The notes under the pieces were generated by a model, which did no database searches, had not been told where the DNA came from, and was given only the letters and a program-made list of their open reading frames with translations. Source: Cristatella mucedo (taxonomy: Eukaryota; Bryozoa; Phylactolaemata; Cristatellidae). Taken from it: DNA of 64,000 nucleotides. The number at the start of each line of letters is the position of its first letter. Positions within the stretch are counted from its first letter, which is position 1. The stretch spans positions 4,308,001 through 4,372,000 of the forward strand of contig WPIO01000029.1 in NCBI GenBank assembly GCA_009760855.2, read 5' to 3'. A program made the translations under genes and the position numbers. Below, in pieces: positions 1-11,039 of this stretch.

Positions 1-951
1 TTTGTACCTGAACTTTAAAGGCTGAAAATATTGAGATGCATAGTTCCTTGAAATGTTGAAACCTGAGGTGATGAAAGACATGAATGTAAGCCGGTTAAAG
101 GCTTTTAATTAGTGTAGGGGAATCCTAAGAACCATTCTAGCAGCCTTGCCCCTGAGGTCGCTCTTACATGGAAATCGAAACCACTGCTTCTTCTGCATAT
201 TCAACAGCACGACAGAGTTGCACAAAATTGATTGTGAACACTTTTGTCATTATGTGGTTCAAGTTGGTGGGTCGAGTAAACGGATTTCTGATACTTTGTT
301 CGGAAGGCCGTCGCATACCGTTCACAGGGCTAGCATGCTTGCCCAGTTCCAAGTGATCATAACCATGAAGAGAAAGCTGTCACTATTTTACATTCTTGCT
401 ATCGGTATGCCTTTTTTCTAGTTCATGTCAGCCCTGGTGCTTGTATGGTGCCACTTTGTGATGTCAAAGGTCTGCTTACATGGTTAAGCACCTGCCTATA
501 CGAAACTCTGGGTAGGCATACAAAAGACACCTTCGTGCTGAAGTGCTTCCTTCTCCAATACCCTGGCAGTTTGCAACGGTAAAAATGGCTCATATATTCT
601 TAGTCACTAGGGCGTGAAGTACCCTATGTCCGTGCTGGCTGTGAGCTTTTTAACTAATACGACGTCCACGCCTTATCCCTTTATGTATACCATACTTGAC
701 GTTATTAGACAGACATTTTCGTGTTGAATGTAGACATGGTTTCCACACACTGAGCAATATGGACTCCCTGAAAACGATAGGGCACACCGGTAGGGTTCTT
801 TTGGAATTATGCTGCAGATAGAATCTGCATAGAAGTCGAAAGCCGTCTGTAATACTCTAAGTGATTGCTTTTTTGGACAAAGGTTAGGGCTTCAGTGTCA
901 GTGTACAGGCATTACACTGGTGTGCCTCTGGTGACAGCTAAGGCATTGCTC

Positions 952-952
<1 letters not shown>

Positions 953-1024
<72 letters not shown>

Positions 1025-1075
1025 ACACACACTCTCTCTCTCTCCCTTCCTTTCTCTCTCTCTCTCTCTCTCTGG
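953..1075. repeat. (CA)n followed by (TC)n microsatellite
   Basis: About 33 uninterrupted CA units, a CCCACACACA transition and then CT/TC-rich tracts to about 1075. Long His-Thr or Val-Cys frames across it are repeat artefacts. Confidence 0.97.
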
Positions 1076-1149
1076 CTATCTCTTGCACCTCGTCTACAAA
1101 GATAATTGTTTCATATCTACACAATTATTTCTCACAGCAGTTAGTGGCT

Positions 1150-1392
1150 CCCTGTGATTAGGTTTTTATGTTATTCTGCCTGGTGATGCTGTGCATACTG
1201 CCACTCACCATACTTGCATACTGACCCTGTGCATATCACCCCTAACCATGTTACTCTTGTTGTTTATGAGCTTGCTACCACTAACCACTCGATCGCACTT
1301 CCTTTGCAGCCAATTTAAGGAGCCAACAAAGAAATTAAGATCTCTGAAGGTGCTATACCGAATGTATTATTATTATCATTATTGTATACGGT
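1150..1392 (+). mobile_element. L2/CR1-like LINE (family A), 3' end
   Basis: Non-coding 3' part of the family: CATGCTGCCACTAACC-type motifs, the TTTGCAGC..AAG..AGATTAAG..CTCTGAAGGTGCT hairpin region and a TATTATTATT tail. It sits inside the inverted-duplication arm. Confidence 0.8.
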
Positions 1393-2302
1393 GCTTTTAA
1401 ACTCAGTTTTCTTGGCGAAAAGGCATCTGCAAACGCCTATCGGTCAATCTATTTTCGCATTTTCCTTTATTTTGTAGCATTTTTTTAGTTAATAGAAGCT
1501 CACATTTCCGTTATGAGCATACAAGTTTTGGACATAGCAGCCTGGCCGTTAAGACCTCATGCATTTACCTTGCAGTTAAGCATGGGAGCAACTGGAGCTC
1601 ACTGGCAGTGCATTGATGATGCGACTTGATTTCTGGGTTTCTCTCTTGCTACCGTTTAAGGAACATCCTTTCCAGCCGTTTAGTCAACTTTTCTGTTTTT
1701 ACTGTATTGACCTGACCTTACTAAGTGTACTCATTATAGACCGTGCTCCTAAAGTCACTCATGTTTTATGTGCACTGGTGAAAGCTATCCGGCCTAACAT
1801 CATTGTACTTTGTGGCTTTTAGGTGTGCCTAAAGAAAGGCATATCGACTAGACGTGTGCGTAAAGCAATTTTTTATTTTTTATACTACGAAATTTCTTAA
1901 GCACAAGTGCATAGAATCCCAAAACTAAATATCGTCCTGGGCACTGTAAACTAGGAAGGGGAAGCATATACGCTTACATAAAACAAACTTACTTGTACGC
2001 ATGCTTGCTTTTTGTTAATGCAGTTGCCATGTCTGCACTATGCGATCTATTAGGATAGAAGCAGCACTGAACAGTGAATAGTGCTACAGTTACTCGAGCT
2101 ACTCCAGCCCTCCAAATGTACACGTCTACGTAAATCCTTATTCACGAATTCCAAGTCGACTTAACAGGTATCGTGCTGTAATGCATGCTAATCCAATAAC
2201 TGCTGTTCATGAAGAGTGTAAAGCTTGTGCAGACTTTGCTCTTGTGCTCCAACACTATTTGAAAGCATATCTTTCAGCTTTGCATGTCTTTTGTACTTGC
2301 AG

Positions 2303-2393
2303 CTTAAACTGCTGTCAATTTGCAAGTGAGGGAGGATGATCGCATAGCAGAGGCCGTTAAGGCATTACACTCTTTGGCCAAGGAGCTAGGAAA
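2303..2393 (+). pseudogene. Inverted dead copy of the first kinase exon
   Basis: Preceded by GTACTTGCAG and followed by GTATGCC, this 91-nt stretch keeps the phase (2 nt + 29 codons + 2 nt) of the exon at 27606-27816 and encodes IAEAVKALHSLAKELGK, but its first full codon is TAA. It holds only one 30-bp unit where the minus-strand exon has five. The flanking 600 bases upstream also match the intron at 27.8-28.4 kb in inverted orientation. No further kinase exons follow in plus orientation. Confidence 0.6.
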
Positions 2394-2449
2394 GTATGCC
2401 AACTTGCTCTGAGATGTTTGAATTAGTCAGTGTCGGTGCGCCTTAATCT

Positions 2450-2600
2450 CTGCCCTCCCTCTGACTGTTATGCTATCAAGCATGATACTACTCCCCATTC
2501 AATTGCATTTCCCTTTGCAGCAAATGTAAAGCGTCTAGGAAGAGATTGAGTTCTCAGAGGGCGCTTTATCAAGTGCGTTATTATTATTGTTATTACTGTC
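2450..2600 (+). mobile_element. Family A LINE 3' tail
   Basis: Contains GCAAATGTAAAGCG, GAGATTGAGTTCTCAGAGGG and GCGCTTTATCAAGTGCG, then ATT repeats: the diagnostic 3' terminus of family A. It directly follows the dead kinase exon. Confidence 0.85.
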
Positions 2601-2907
2601 ATTTTCAGAAGAGCCATCGTGTAGAGTAGAGTTACTAGCTTGGTCTATGAAGATATATAAAGAGGCCAAGAAAAGCTGCATTTGAATTACTTCTTCATAT
2701 TGATCATTGATGCGCAATACTTGTAGGCAGCTTTACTATCTTATACCAAAATAAGTCAAATACACCGAGTATATTTATTACCGAAAGAGATTATTCCAAA
2801 ATTGGGCGGTCAGATTCGTTTGAACTGTGGCTAATTTTTAAAGCCGAGAGTGCTTATTCTGATTATTCTGATAAAACTACATTGTGATAAATCTTGTTTT
2901 CTAACTT

Positions 2908-2991
2908 AGTGGCTCGTTTGTACTCCTTCTTAGCAGAAGTGAGGCCAACAACTGACAATATGGAAATCAGGATTTCCGATAAGATGACCAG
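2908..2991 (-). pseudogene. Probable degenerate copy of the transmembrane exon
   Basis: Exactly 84 nt after a TTTACAG on the minus strand. One frame gives VILSEILISILSVVGL then TSAKKEYKRAT, again apolar plus basic. The downstream donor GTAAGT is AAGTTAG here. The flank at 2755-2900 resembles 30295-30425 in the same orientation (CAAATACAC..TACCGAAAG). Divergence is high, so homology is likely but not certain. Confidence 0.35.
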
Positions 2992-3104
2992 CTGTAAATG
3001 ATTTGAAAACATTGAAGATTTCAGCTATGGTAAGCACCAGCTATCCACCGACTAGGTAAATGCTGCTGCTGCTGCACAGCCCGTTCTTCTAAAGCCTTTC
3101 CTAC

Positions 3105-3690
3105 TGAGATAGGACCTGAATTATTATAGGGCTTTGCCAGTGATGCCCAAGACAGATGGGAGGCACTCGAGAAGGACTTGGTAAATTGGCTGTATCAAAA
3201 GCTGCCGAAAGATCAAACAAAACAAGTAAAGTCGCTCTGCCCAACTCTCCATTCCTAAGAAGGTCGTTATACACCCGAAGTAATGCTGAATCGGTGGCAT
3301 GGTTAGCTCTCAAACCAGACTGGAACTTACTAGCTAGGTTTAAAGTTTAGACATAAGCATTCAGTTGGTCCACCAAAACTCGTTCCAGTGTCTCTGATAC
3401 AATGGTGTACCTGTACAATGGCGACTGGGCCGAAGCTGCCTCAGTTCTCTTGGTACAGTATTGCTATCTTGAGTAATGTCCTGGTTACAGCCTTTTTTAA
3501 AGGTGCTGGGATATTTAATAAGGCTAATGACCAATATAGTGCTGGTTATGCATGGCAGCAGCAGATCTATGAATTATAGAAGCAGGACAGCTGGAATTGA
3601 GTCTAGAGTGCTACTTTTCTTTTTTGATTGGGATACAAATTTCAGGATAAGATCATTTGTGGCCTACTTGAATGCAGACTTTGCAGTGCT
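3105..3690 (-). mobile_element. Family A LINE, central RT fragment
   Basis: The minus-strand frame gives RANHATDSALLRVYNDLLRN and LLVLFDLSAAFDT, the family's RT fingers/palm region, with several frame breaks. The 3' half is missing: the copy stops at about 3105. Confidence 0.75.
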
Positions 3691-3702
3691 GCACGTAATT
3701 AA

Positions 3703-4472
3703 TGCAATAATAATAATAAGGCACTTGATAAAGCACCTTCATAGAACTCAATATCTTCCTAGGCACTTTACATTTGCTGCAAATGGAAACGCGATTGAAT
3801 CGTGAGTAATAGCATGCTTGACAAACGACATGAACAACGTGGTTAGGGGTGACATGCACAGGGTCAGCATGTAAATGTCGTTAGCGGCAGCATGCACATT
3901 GTCTGCACGGATAAGCACATGAAGGATGAATCACAGGGATTGACTAAGTACCGTCCTAACTAGGTGTGTTTTTGAGTTCTGTATAAATGTGGTAAAGTCA
4001 GGGGATGTTTTGACGCAAATCGGGAGGAAGTTCCAGGCTTTGTGAGCATACGAACTAAATTCATGGTCTCCAAAGGATTTGAGGTTTGTACGAGGCATTG
4101 TTTGACTGTTGGATTCCGAAAAGCAGGTGGTACGATGCTTGGCTTGGTCGGTAGTAGATCTGAGAGAGGCTGGAGCCAAAGAATAAGGGGACGTAAAAGT
4201 GAGCGGCGAAACCTTGAAGTCATTCCGTTGACTGACTGGTAGCCAGTGCAGGTCTGTGAGAAGTGGTGTGATGTGGCAACTGCGACGTTCACGTCTGACT
4301 AGCCTAGCTGCAGAGTTTTGCACAAGCTGTAATCGCCTGATTGCACATGCCGGTAGGCCAGTAAGCAGCGAATTAAAGAAATCAAGTCGGGATGTCACAA
4401 ATGCATGGACCAATTTAGACGTGATATCCTTATCTAAACAAGCCCGAATTTTTGCAATGTTATGTAATTGGG
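3703..4472 (-). mobile_element. Family A LINE, 3' third
   Basis: Read on the minus strand it starts in the thumb region (SRLDFFNSLLTGLPACAIRR, LQLVQNSAARLV, LHWLPV), passes FKVSPLTFTS and ends in the CCTAG-AAG-ATTGAG hairpin and an ATT tail at about 3703. It is frameshifted and therefore inactive. Bases 4473-4548 hold no recognisable feature and lead to the Gypsy element. Confidence 0.85.
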
Positions 4473-4548
4473 GTAGAGAATTCCTGTGGAGTTGCTGTTG
4501 AAGGAAGTGAGACAGTTTGCTTCTGTACCCAGGCTGGGTTCGGTTGGC

Positions 4549-4620
4549 TGGGACCGGACGGCTATAGTGAGGGTGAGGGTCACTGGCTAGCCCCCGAGGT
4601 CGGACCTACGGCATGGCCAT
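4549..4620 (+). repeat. Truncated 5' LTR of the Gypsy element
   Basis: GGGACCGGACGGCTA..GTGAGGG..TCGGACCTACGGCATGGCC matches the first 72 bases of the 3' LTR at 7527. The match ends abruptly at the deletion junction into pol. Confidence 0.85.
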
Positions 4621-4623
4621 GAT

Positions 4624-5031
4624 TTGGCTGGACTTCTAGACTCCGGGACCGAAATCTCTTTAGTTGACGCTAAGTATGCTACAGCCTGGGGCTTGAAGTT
4701 GAATAAGTCCACCATGAAGGCCGTCGGGGTGACCGGGGAACCACTGGATATCATAGGCACAGCCAGCGTCCTTATCACTATAGCAAAGTTGGAAAGGAGG
4801 CACGTGGTGCATGTAGCCGAGGGTAGCTCATTTCCAGTGCTACTAGGGACAGACTTTCTTAGGAAACTTCCCCCTCTAACTCTGGACTACAAAGAAGGTG
4901 TAGCGACTATTGGGCCCCATACAATAAACTTACGGAGCAACCGTTCCTGTGACCCACCTGAGATGGATATATGTGTGCCAGAGGACTTAAGTATTCACCT
5001 AGGTGCGAGCAGTTGGTCAGATGTCCTGTGA
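4624..5031 (+). pseudogene. Gypsy pol: protease part
   Basis: The frame encodes a retropepsin: GLLDSGTEISLVD (DSG active site, here DSGT) and later VLLGTDFLRKL, the usual second conserved strand. The protease would cut the polyprotein during particle assembly. The frame is lost near 5010-5031 (a TGA follows SSWSDVL), and the continuation, EWLFEPNEGRLAGLG and INTGHHPVRL, is in another frame to about 5300. No start codon of its own is expected, because pol is normally made from gag-pol and gag is deleted here. Confidence 0.8.
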
Positions 5032-5308
5032 CGACTGCAGTAGAGGTTGAATGGCTGTTCGAACCCAACGAAGGGAGGCTGGCAGGGCTGGGTGTGGCTG
5101 CATCTAGGGCCATAGTCGTATCGCTGGGCTGCGTCCCAGTGCGGCTTATTAATACTGGCCACCACCCGGTCCGGCTGAAGCTGAGCACTCACATTGGTAG
5201 GCTGCTTCCAGTTGAGTCCAGTGTAGATGTACAAAACAGGCCAACCACTGAAGTGTGTGGCGTTAGGGAAGTTGCATCGGACGAGTTCCTGCTTAATCTT
5301 TCAGGAAT

Positions 5309-5357
5309 ACGTTTCAGCGAGCCATGGACTTTGTACGTTTCAGCGAGCCATGGACTT
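5309..5357 (+). repeat. 23-bp direct duplication at a pol deletion junction
   Basis: ACGTTTCAGCGAGCCATGGA plus CTT occurs at 5309-5331 and again at 5335-5357, separated by TGT. The second copy is the natural RT sequence (TFQRAMDF); the first is joined to the protease linker, so RT motifs 1 to 3 are missing. Confidence 0.8.
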
Positions 5358-6723
5358 CTTCATAGCAGGTCTTCAATGGACGACTTGCTTAATTTATATT
5401 GACGACATATTGGTCTTTTCGAGGAGCTTTGAGGAACATCTCGTTTGGCTTGGGGAGGTTCTGGATAGGATGAGGGCAAGTGGTCTCAAGATCAAACCCT
5501 CAAAATGCCACTTCGCCAGAGACGAAGTGTGTTATCTGGGGCATGTACTGTCCCCGGACGGTATATTGCCAGATCCTGAGAATGTTGACAAGATTCTGCA
5601 TTACCCACCACCCAGGGATGTACAAAAGGTCAGGCAGTTCCTTGGACTGGCCTCCTACTATCGCAAGTTTGTGCCAGGGTTTGCAAAAATTGCTGGGCTG
5701 CTAAACAACCTGCTGCGGAAGGGTGGGCGCTTCGTGTGGTCGAGGGAATGCGAGCGTTCCTTCAAGGATCTCCGGGGCAGGCTGTGTGCCAAGCCAATTC
5801 TTAGGTTCCCAGACTTTGCTGCACCCTTTGTTCTTAGTACAGATGTCAGTGGTACTGCTCTAGGAGCCGTTCTCGGGCAGGTGGTGGATGGGAAGGAGCA
5901 TGCCGTGGCCTATTTCAGCCGGATTCTGAACAAGGCTGAACGTAATTACTCTACCGTTGAGCGGGATGCATTAGCCGTCATAGCAGCCGTGTGCCACTTT
6001 CGAGGGTACCTCTATGGCCACCGGTTCTCTGTCCTGACGGATCACCAGCCTTTGGTGTGGGTCCTTAAAGGGAACCACGAATCTCGGCGCTTAGCAAAGT
6101 GGGCCTTGGAGCTACAGGAGTACGATATGGATGTGAAATATCGTTGTGGGAAGGCTAATGCCAATGTAGATGCTCTGTCACGTTTGCAAGAGCCGGCTCC
6201 TGCTGGCTTCGTGGGCACTGTCGTTGCACCCGAGGCTGACCGTGCGTACATAACGAAAATGCAGTTTAACGATTCGTTGCTGCACTACCCAATGGATTCG
6301 TTGCAGGGGAACGACGTACACTGCACACAGGAGCATAGACAATGCGTAAACGATCAACGCTCGTCGTTCGTTCTGCTCCCGAATGGGTGTCTCTATCGTG
6401 CCGTCGCCGGAAGGCGCCGGAAGCAGCTGATGGTACCTGCTGCCGTGCGACTGCATGTCAAGCGGGAGTGCCACGACGGTCTATTCGGAGCACATTTGGG
6501 CACCCAGAATACCCTGAGCCGCGTGCAGGAGCGATATTTCTGGCCAGGCATGGCAGAAGACATCGCGGAGTATGTAAGGACGTGCATCGCATGCCACTCC
6601 AAAGGACATGCATCCCATGCCTCGGCAATGGGCAAAAGTGCCTCTGAAGAGCATCCCAGTGGAACGACCTTGGCAACGAGTCACCATGGACATAGTGAAG
6701 CTGCCACTAACATCGCCAGGTAA
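5335..6723 (+). pseudogene. Gypsy pol: RT C-terminal half, RNase H, integrase Zn domain
   Basis: An open stretch of over 450 codons. RT begins at TFQRAMDF and holds the catalytic LIYIDDILVFS, KCHFARDEVCYLGHVLS and FLGLASYYRKFV. RNase H follows with LSTDVSGTALGAVL, NYSTVERDALAVI and LTDHQPLVWVL, ending KANANVDALSRL. Then comes the integrase HHCC finger (H..H..C..C within HDGLFGAHLG, WPGMAEDI, CIACHSKG). The frame fails at about 6610. Role: reverse transcription of the element RNA in the cytoplasm. The missing RT N-terminus makes it inactive. Confidence 0.92.
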
Positions 6724-7270
6724 CCGGTACATACTAGTGATGACCGACTGCTTCACCAAGTGGCCCAAGGCTAGAGCGATTTCAGACCAGACAGCACTGA
6801 CCTGTGCCAAAGTCTTCATGGAAGAGATTGTCTGCCAGCACGGTGTTTCCGATCAGGTCCTCTCTGACCGTGGGGCCAACTTTATGTCTTGAATGCTCCA
6901 GCGGGTGTGTCGCATGATATCTATCGACCAATTGCACACATCGCCGTATCACCCGCAGACTGATGGGCTAGTAGAGCCCTTTAATGGCACGCTTAAAGAG
7001 ATACTTTCCATGTTTACCAGTAGCAACCAGCGTGATTGGGACATGTGCTGTGCATCGAGAGCCATTAAGAGTGATGGTGCCCTTGGTCTGTTTTGTGTTG
7101 TAGGGGAGGATCATGTTGACTCCAATCATATCGTGCAGCAAGGAGAGTTGGAGATTTGCAGTGAACAAGGTTCATCTGCGAAGCAGTTTGACGGACGAAT
7201 GCTGACACCACGAAAGAGGACATCGACTAGACAGTACGGCACCTGGAGCAGCCACATACGTCTTCCCTGA
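6608..7270 (+). pseudogene. Gypsy pol: integrase catalytic core and tail
   Basis: It continues the integrase in a shifted frame: VPLKSIPVERPWQRVTMDIV, VMTDCFTKWP and LSDRGANF supply the two Asp residues. A TGA at 6890 interrupts, then TSPYHPQTDGLVEPFN supplies the Glu (DDE). The frame then degenerates and ends at about 7270. The non-coding 7271-7526 stretch before the LTR holds no gene. Confidence 0.85.
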
Positions 7271-7526
7271 ACTGGATCTTCTGCGAGAACTTTGTAGCTT
7301 AGTCACTCTTGTATAGCGCAGCGTGATGACTTCTGTAACCTCGACTTGTGCAGACCCGACTTTTGTAACTGTCTTATGTAACCGCAACGTTTTGTAACGG
7401 CGTTTAGGATACGGCTTGTTCGGCAGCCACTACTGAGCATGTTAAAGCCTCTGTGATGGCCGCATGGCTCGACTTGTGGTGGGGCTATAGCAGACACGAG
7501 GACATGTCTCCCCGGAGGCTGACATA

Positions 7527-8139
7527 TGTGGGACCGGACGGCTACAGTGAGGGTTAGGGTCACCGGCTAGGCCGGGGTCGGACCTACGGCATGGCCGGAT
7601 GTATGCGGTGACGTGAGGTCACCGGGGCTCTTGGGTACGGGAAGTTGCCAAGGCCTGAGCGGAGCTGGATAGCTCGCTCGTTGTTGACTTGTTTTTATTC
7701 CGCATTCCCCGTGTAGCAAGTTCGTGACCCCCCCCCACCCGTGTGTTGGCGTCTTTCGGCGGAAGCTTACGACTGTGGTAGTTGTCGACTCGGACTAGCC
7801 AGCAGTTACTCAGCAAGCCAGGTTTTGGACGGCGTACGCTCGTACTGTTGGATTCGGAGTCGGTACAACGACAGGACTTCAGAAGCCGACTGACCCCAAC
7901 TAACACGTTTGTTCGCGCTTGCTGTGTCGTCTTGCACCCCCGTAGTGTACTGTGTATAGGACCCTGCCTGTAGACTTGTTTATTTCCCCCGTTGTTGTTG
8001 GCGCATGCGTTATTATAAAGAGGTTTAACCTGACGGCCGCTCGCCTTACCCTAGCTCGGCGACATGGCGAGCGGCAGCGTGGCCGGGGTATGGCGGGGTT
8101 TGGCGGGAATTAGCCTCTGACCCCTGGAACTCAGTTACA
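7527..8139 (+). repeat. 3' LTR of the Gypsy element
   Basis: About 613 bases, from TGTGGGACCGG to GGTTACA-type ends (TG...CA). The last 149 bases recur as a solo fragment at 24608-24758. A poly-C tract lies at about 7728. Confidence 0.85.
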
Positions 8140-8439
8140 CTTCTACACGAGGGATTGAGATTGTCTTGTCTATTTTGCTGACCAACAATCTAGAGGAGTT
8201 ATGAGATATATCGCCACAAAGATCACTAGATTATGAGCTAACCTAAAAGTAGCAAAAAAGATTATTGAATTATTAGCACGCTTTCAATCCGATTCGTTAG
8301 AGCAGCATTGTCTACTTAGATAAATTTCTCCTCTTGCCTGCCAAGGACGAGAGATTATCAAGCAGCTCTATACAAGCAGTGCACAGAAAATCTGTGCCTC
8401 ACATAGACAATGCAGCACATAGACTGGCTCAGCTCACAC

Positions 8440-10180
8440 TGAAGTCCTGATCCTACATTGCATTGATCTGCTGTTGCCATGAATTCATAGCTAACATCAC
8501 TAATATGCGATTACCCTCACATCATTTCCCAGCACCTTTAAAGAAGCTGCAGTCTGGCCACTACTCACGAAAACATCACTAGACGAAGGAAACTTTAGCA
8601 GCCACCACTCAGTCTCCCTTCTACTATTCCTATCAAAGACACTGGAACGAGTCGTGGCCACCAGCTGAGCTCATACATTGAAACCCCAAACCTTGCTAGT
8701 TAGTTCCAGTCTGGCTTTAAAGCTAACCACTCCACAGATCCAGCATTGCTTTCAGGTGTACAACGATCTACTTAGGAATGCAGACATGGTGGAGTATCTC
8801 TGATTGTTTTGCTCGATCTTTCGGCACCGTTTGCTATTATTACCAATCACCAAGTCCTTCCCTATAGCCTTCCTACTCGTCTTGGCATCACTGGCACTGC
8901 TCTGAACTGGTTCAGGTCCTCTGTCAGTGGGAGACTCTAGAGTATTTATGTGAATGGACGAAGATCATTCTAGGTACCTCTGAAATATGGGGTACCTCAG
9001 GACTCCGTGCTAGGTCCAGTTCTTTTCACGGTTTATACTGTCGCTCATGCCGATGTTATTGCCTAGCACAATCTAGGCTTTCACTCCTATGCGGATGACA
9101 CTCAGCGGTACCTTTACTTTGATTTCTCCCAGACTTCAAGCACGTCAAATTCTCTAAACTTCCTTGCACCATGAATTGATGACATCCACACGTGGATGGC
9201 AGCAAGCTCTTTCTTAAATTAAATGATGATAAAACCAACTTACTAGTTACGAGCTAACAAAGCTTGTTTAAGGAATTCGAAAGGATGACGCTCAAAATCG
9301 GCTGTGCCAGCATATCTCTGGTTGAATCTGCACAAAATCTAGGTGTCATGTTCCAAAGTAAAGTTCCATCAGACGACTACATCAGCTCCACAATCAAGTC
9401 TGTCTACTTTTAGCTATATAGCATAGCTAAAATTTGGGCTTGTTTAGATAGGAATACCATATCTAAGTTGGTCCGTGCATTTGTGACATCCTGTCTTGAA
9501 TTCTGCAACGCACTGCTTGCTGACCTACCTGCATGTGCAATAAGGCACTTACAGCTGGTGCAAAACGCTGCAGCTAGGCTTGTCTGTCGTGAGCAGCGCA
9601 GTTGACACATCACGCCACTTCTTGCCGACCTGCACTGGCTACCAGTAAAGCAACGGATTTACTTCAAGGTTTTGTCGCTCACTTTTAGGTCCCTTTATTT
9701 TTTGCCTCCTGCCCACCTATCAGATCTGCTCCCTCACCAGGCCAAGCATCGTACGACCAGCTTTTTGGAAACTAACTGTTTATCTATACCTGGTCCAAAC
9801 CTCAAATTCTTTGGAGGCCTTGCATTTAGTTCGTGTGCTCATAAACTCTGGAATTCACTCCCGACCTGAACCCCCACATCCCCTGACTTGACCACATTTA
9901 AAAATAAATTAAAACCTTACCTATCTATGACAGAATTTAGTGGGTCTCTGTGATTTTTTTCTATATGTGCTCATGTGCTTGCTGCCACTAACCACATTTG
10001 TATGCTGACCCTGTTAATGTTACCCTTAACCATGTTAGTCAAGTGGTTTATCATGTATGATACTATAAACCAATCAATCGTGTTTCCCTAGCAGCAAATG
10101 GAAAGTGCCTAGAAAGAGATTGATTTCTCTGAGGGTGCTTTATCTAATGTATCGGTATTATTAGTATTGTTATTATCATT
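8440..10180 (+). mobile_element. Family A LINE, RT to 3' end, heavily decayed
   Basis: Nearly full RT region with many stops and indels; recognisable are LLHQAKHRTT-type motifs, SCAHKLWNSLPT near 9840, the CTAGAAAGAGATTGATTTCT hairpin and an ATT tail near 10150. Bases 8140-8440 upstream show nothing recognisable. Confidence 0.85.
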
Positions 10181-10940
10181 ATTGTTATTAGAATGAATCC
10201 CAGAGTGTCCCATACTTCAAAGGCTCACAAAAAGACAGTTGGCCGGTTCAACATGTAGTTTGACATTCTTCAAGCCGCAGGTAGGCGACACCACGCAGCA
10301 CACCGAAGCTGGCTCAAAGTCGTTTATTCACACGGATGCCTCAGTGGGCCAGTACTCGGCTGCCAGCCCGGCGTCCTCGACCTGACTTCCGGACCTTTGG
10401 TGCCAGTTACGTATATAAAGCTGTCATAAACCGCAACAGCCCATAAGCCAACGACAGTGTCATAATCTCAAAATAGCCACACAACAATCATTTGAAATCT
10501 TCTACTGACGTAGGTTATAAAATATTGCAATGCAATACTAGCTATGCTCAGGAAAGATAAAAGGTACTCAAGGACTTCGGACAGGCTTTACCACCCTGCT
10601 AGACCTTGTTGTCATTTGATCTTGAGAGGTGTCCATCTCATCGGCAATACTTTGAGATTGATCTTAAACTGTAGTTATGTAGCTCAGTAGATGTAAGGAA
10701 GTGCTGCATATTTTCTGATGGTGACCTATAGATCGATGTCAATCGGTCGAAGATGCCTTCTTTTCTGCCGGAGTGTGCTGCCATTTGTTGGCTTACCCTG
10801 TAGCATGGCCAGTAACTCATAAGTGCTGCACCAACACAAGCAGGTATGCCGACTGTAGCAGAAACAATGCACCAATGGTGAGTACTCTTATCTTAACGTA
10901 ATCAAGTCCGTTACCATAATGCTGACAAGTCTATTTAAAG
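10180..10940. other. No gene seen; possible LTR-like fragment
   Basis: There is no supported coding region. Read on the minus strand, 10270-10440 has a TATATA, a GC-rich middle and an AATAAA, which would suit a solo LTR, but no boundaries or repeat partner were found. Confidence 0.3.
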
Positions 10941-10944
10941 CATC

Positions 10945-11037
10945 GACGGTTAGATTCAGCAAATGTAAAGCGCCTAGAAAGAGATTAAGTTCTCTGAGGG
11001 CGCTTTATCAAGTGCAATATTATTATTATTATTATTC
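10945..11037 (+). mobile_element. Family A LINE 3' tail
   Basis: GCAAATGTAAAGCGCCTAGA, GATTAAGTTCTCTGAGGGCG and CTTTATCAAGTGC, then ATT repeats. It is short, as expected from 5' truncation. Confidence 0.9.
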
Positions 11038-11039
11038 GT

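Larger units (their letters stand above)
1..2420 (+). repeat. Arm of an inverted segmental duplication (partner 27.6-29.8 kb)
   Basis: Bases 1735-2420 match the reverse complement of about 27595-28410 through long stretches (for example CTCCAAATGTACA, GAAGAGTG, TTTTGTACTTGCAG). Bases 1-40 also share GCTGAAAATATTGAGATG with the reverse complement near 29.68 kb. The middle part is interrupted by the CA/TC microsatellite and a LINE tail. The arm carries the dead kinase exon at 2303-2393. I see no separate gene in bases 1-950. Confidence 0.55.
4549..8139 (+). mobile_element. Internally deleted Ty3/Gypsy LTR retrotransposon
   Basis: The element starts with about 72 bases of the LTR, jumps into the protease region of pol, runs through RT, RNase H and integrase with frame breaks, and ends with a complete 3' LTR (TGTGGGACC...GTTACA). 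Gag, the leader and most of the 5' LTR are gone. I found no convincing target-site duplication. It is surrounded by family A LINE sequence on both sides. Confidence 0.88.

Noticed and set aside
865-1161. Open frames of His-Thr or Val-Cys repeats (also at 32415-32864 and 37710-38098)
   Set aside because: They only translate CA/TG and TA microsatellites.
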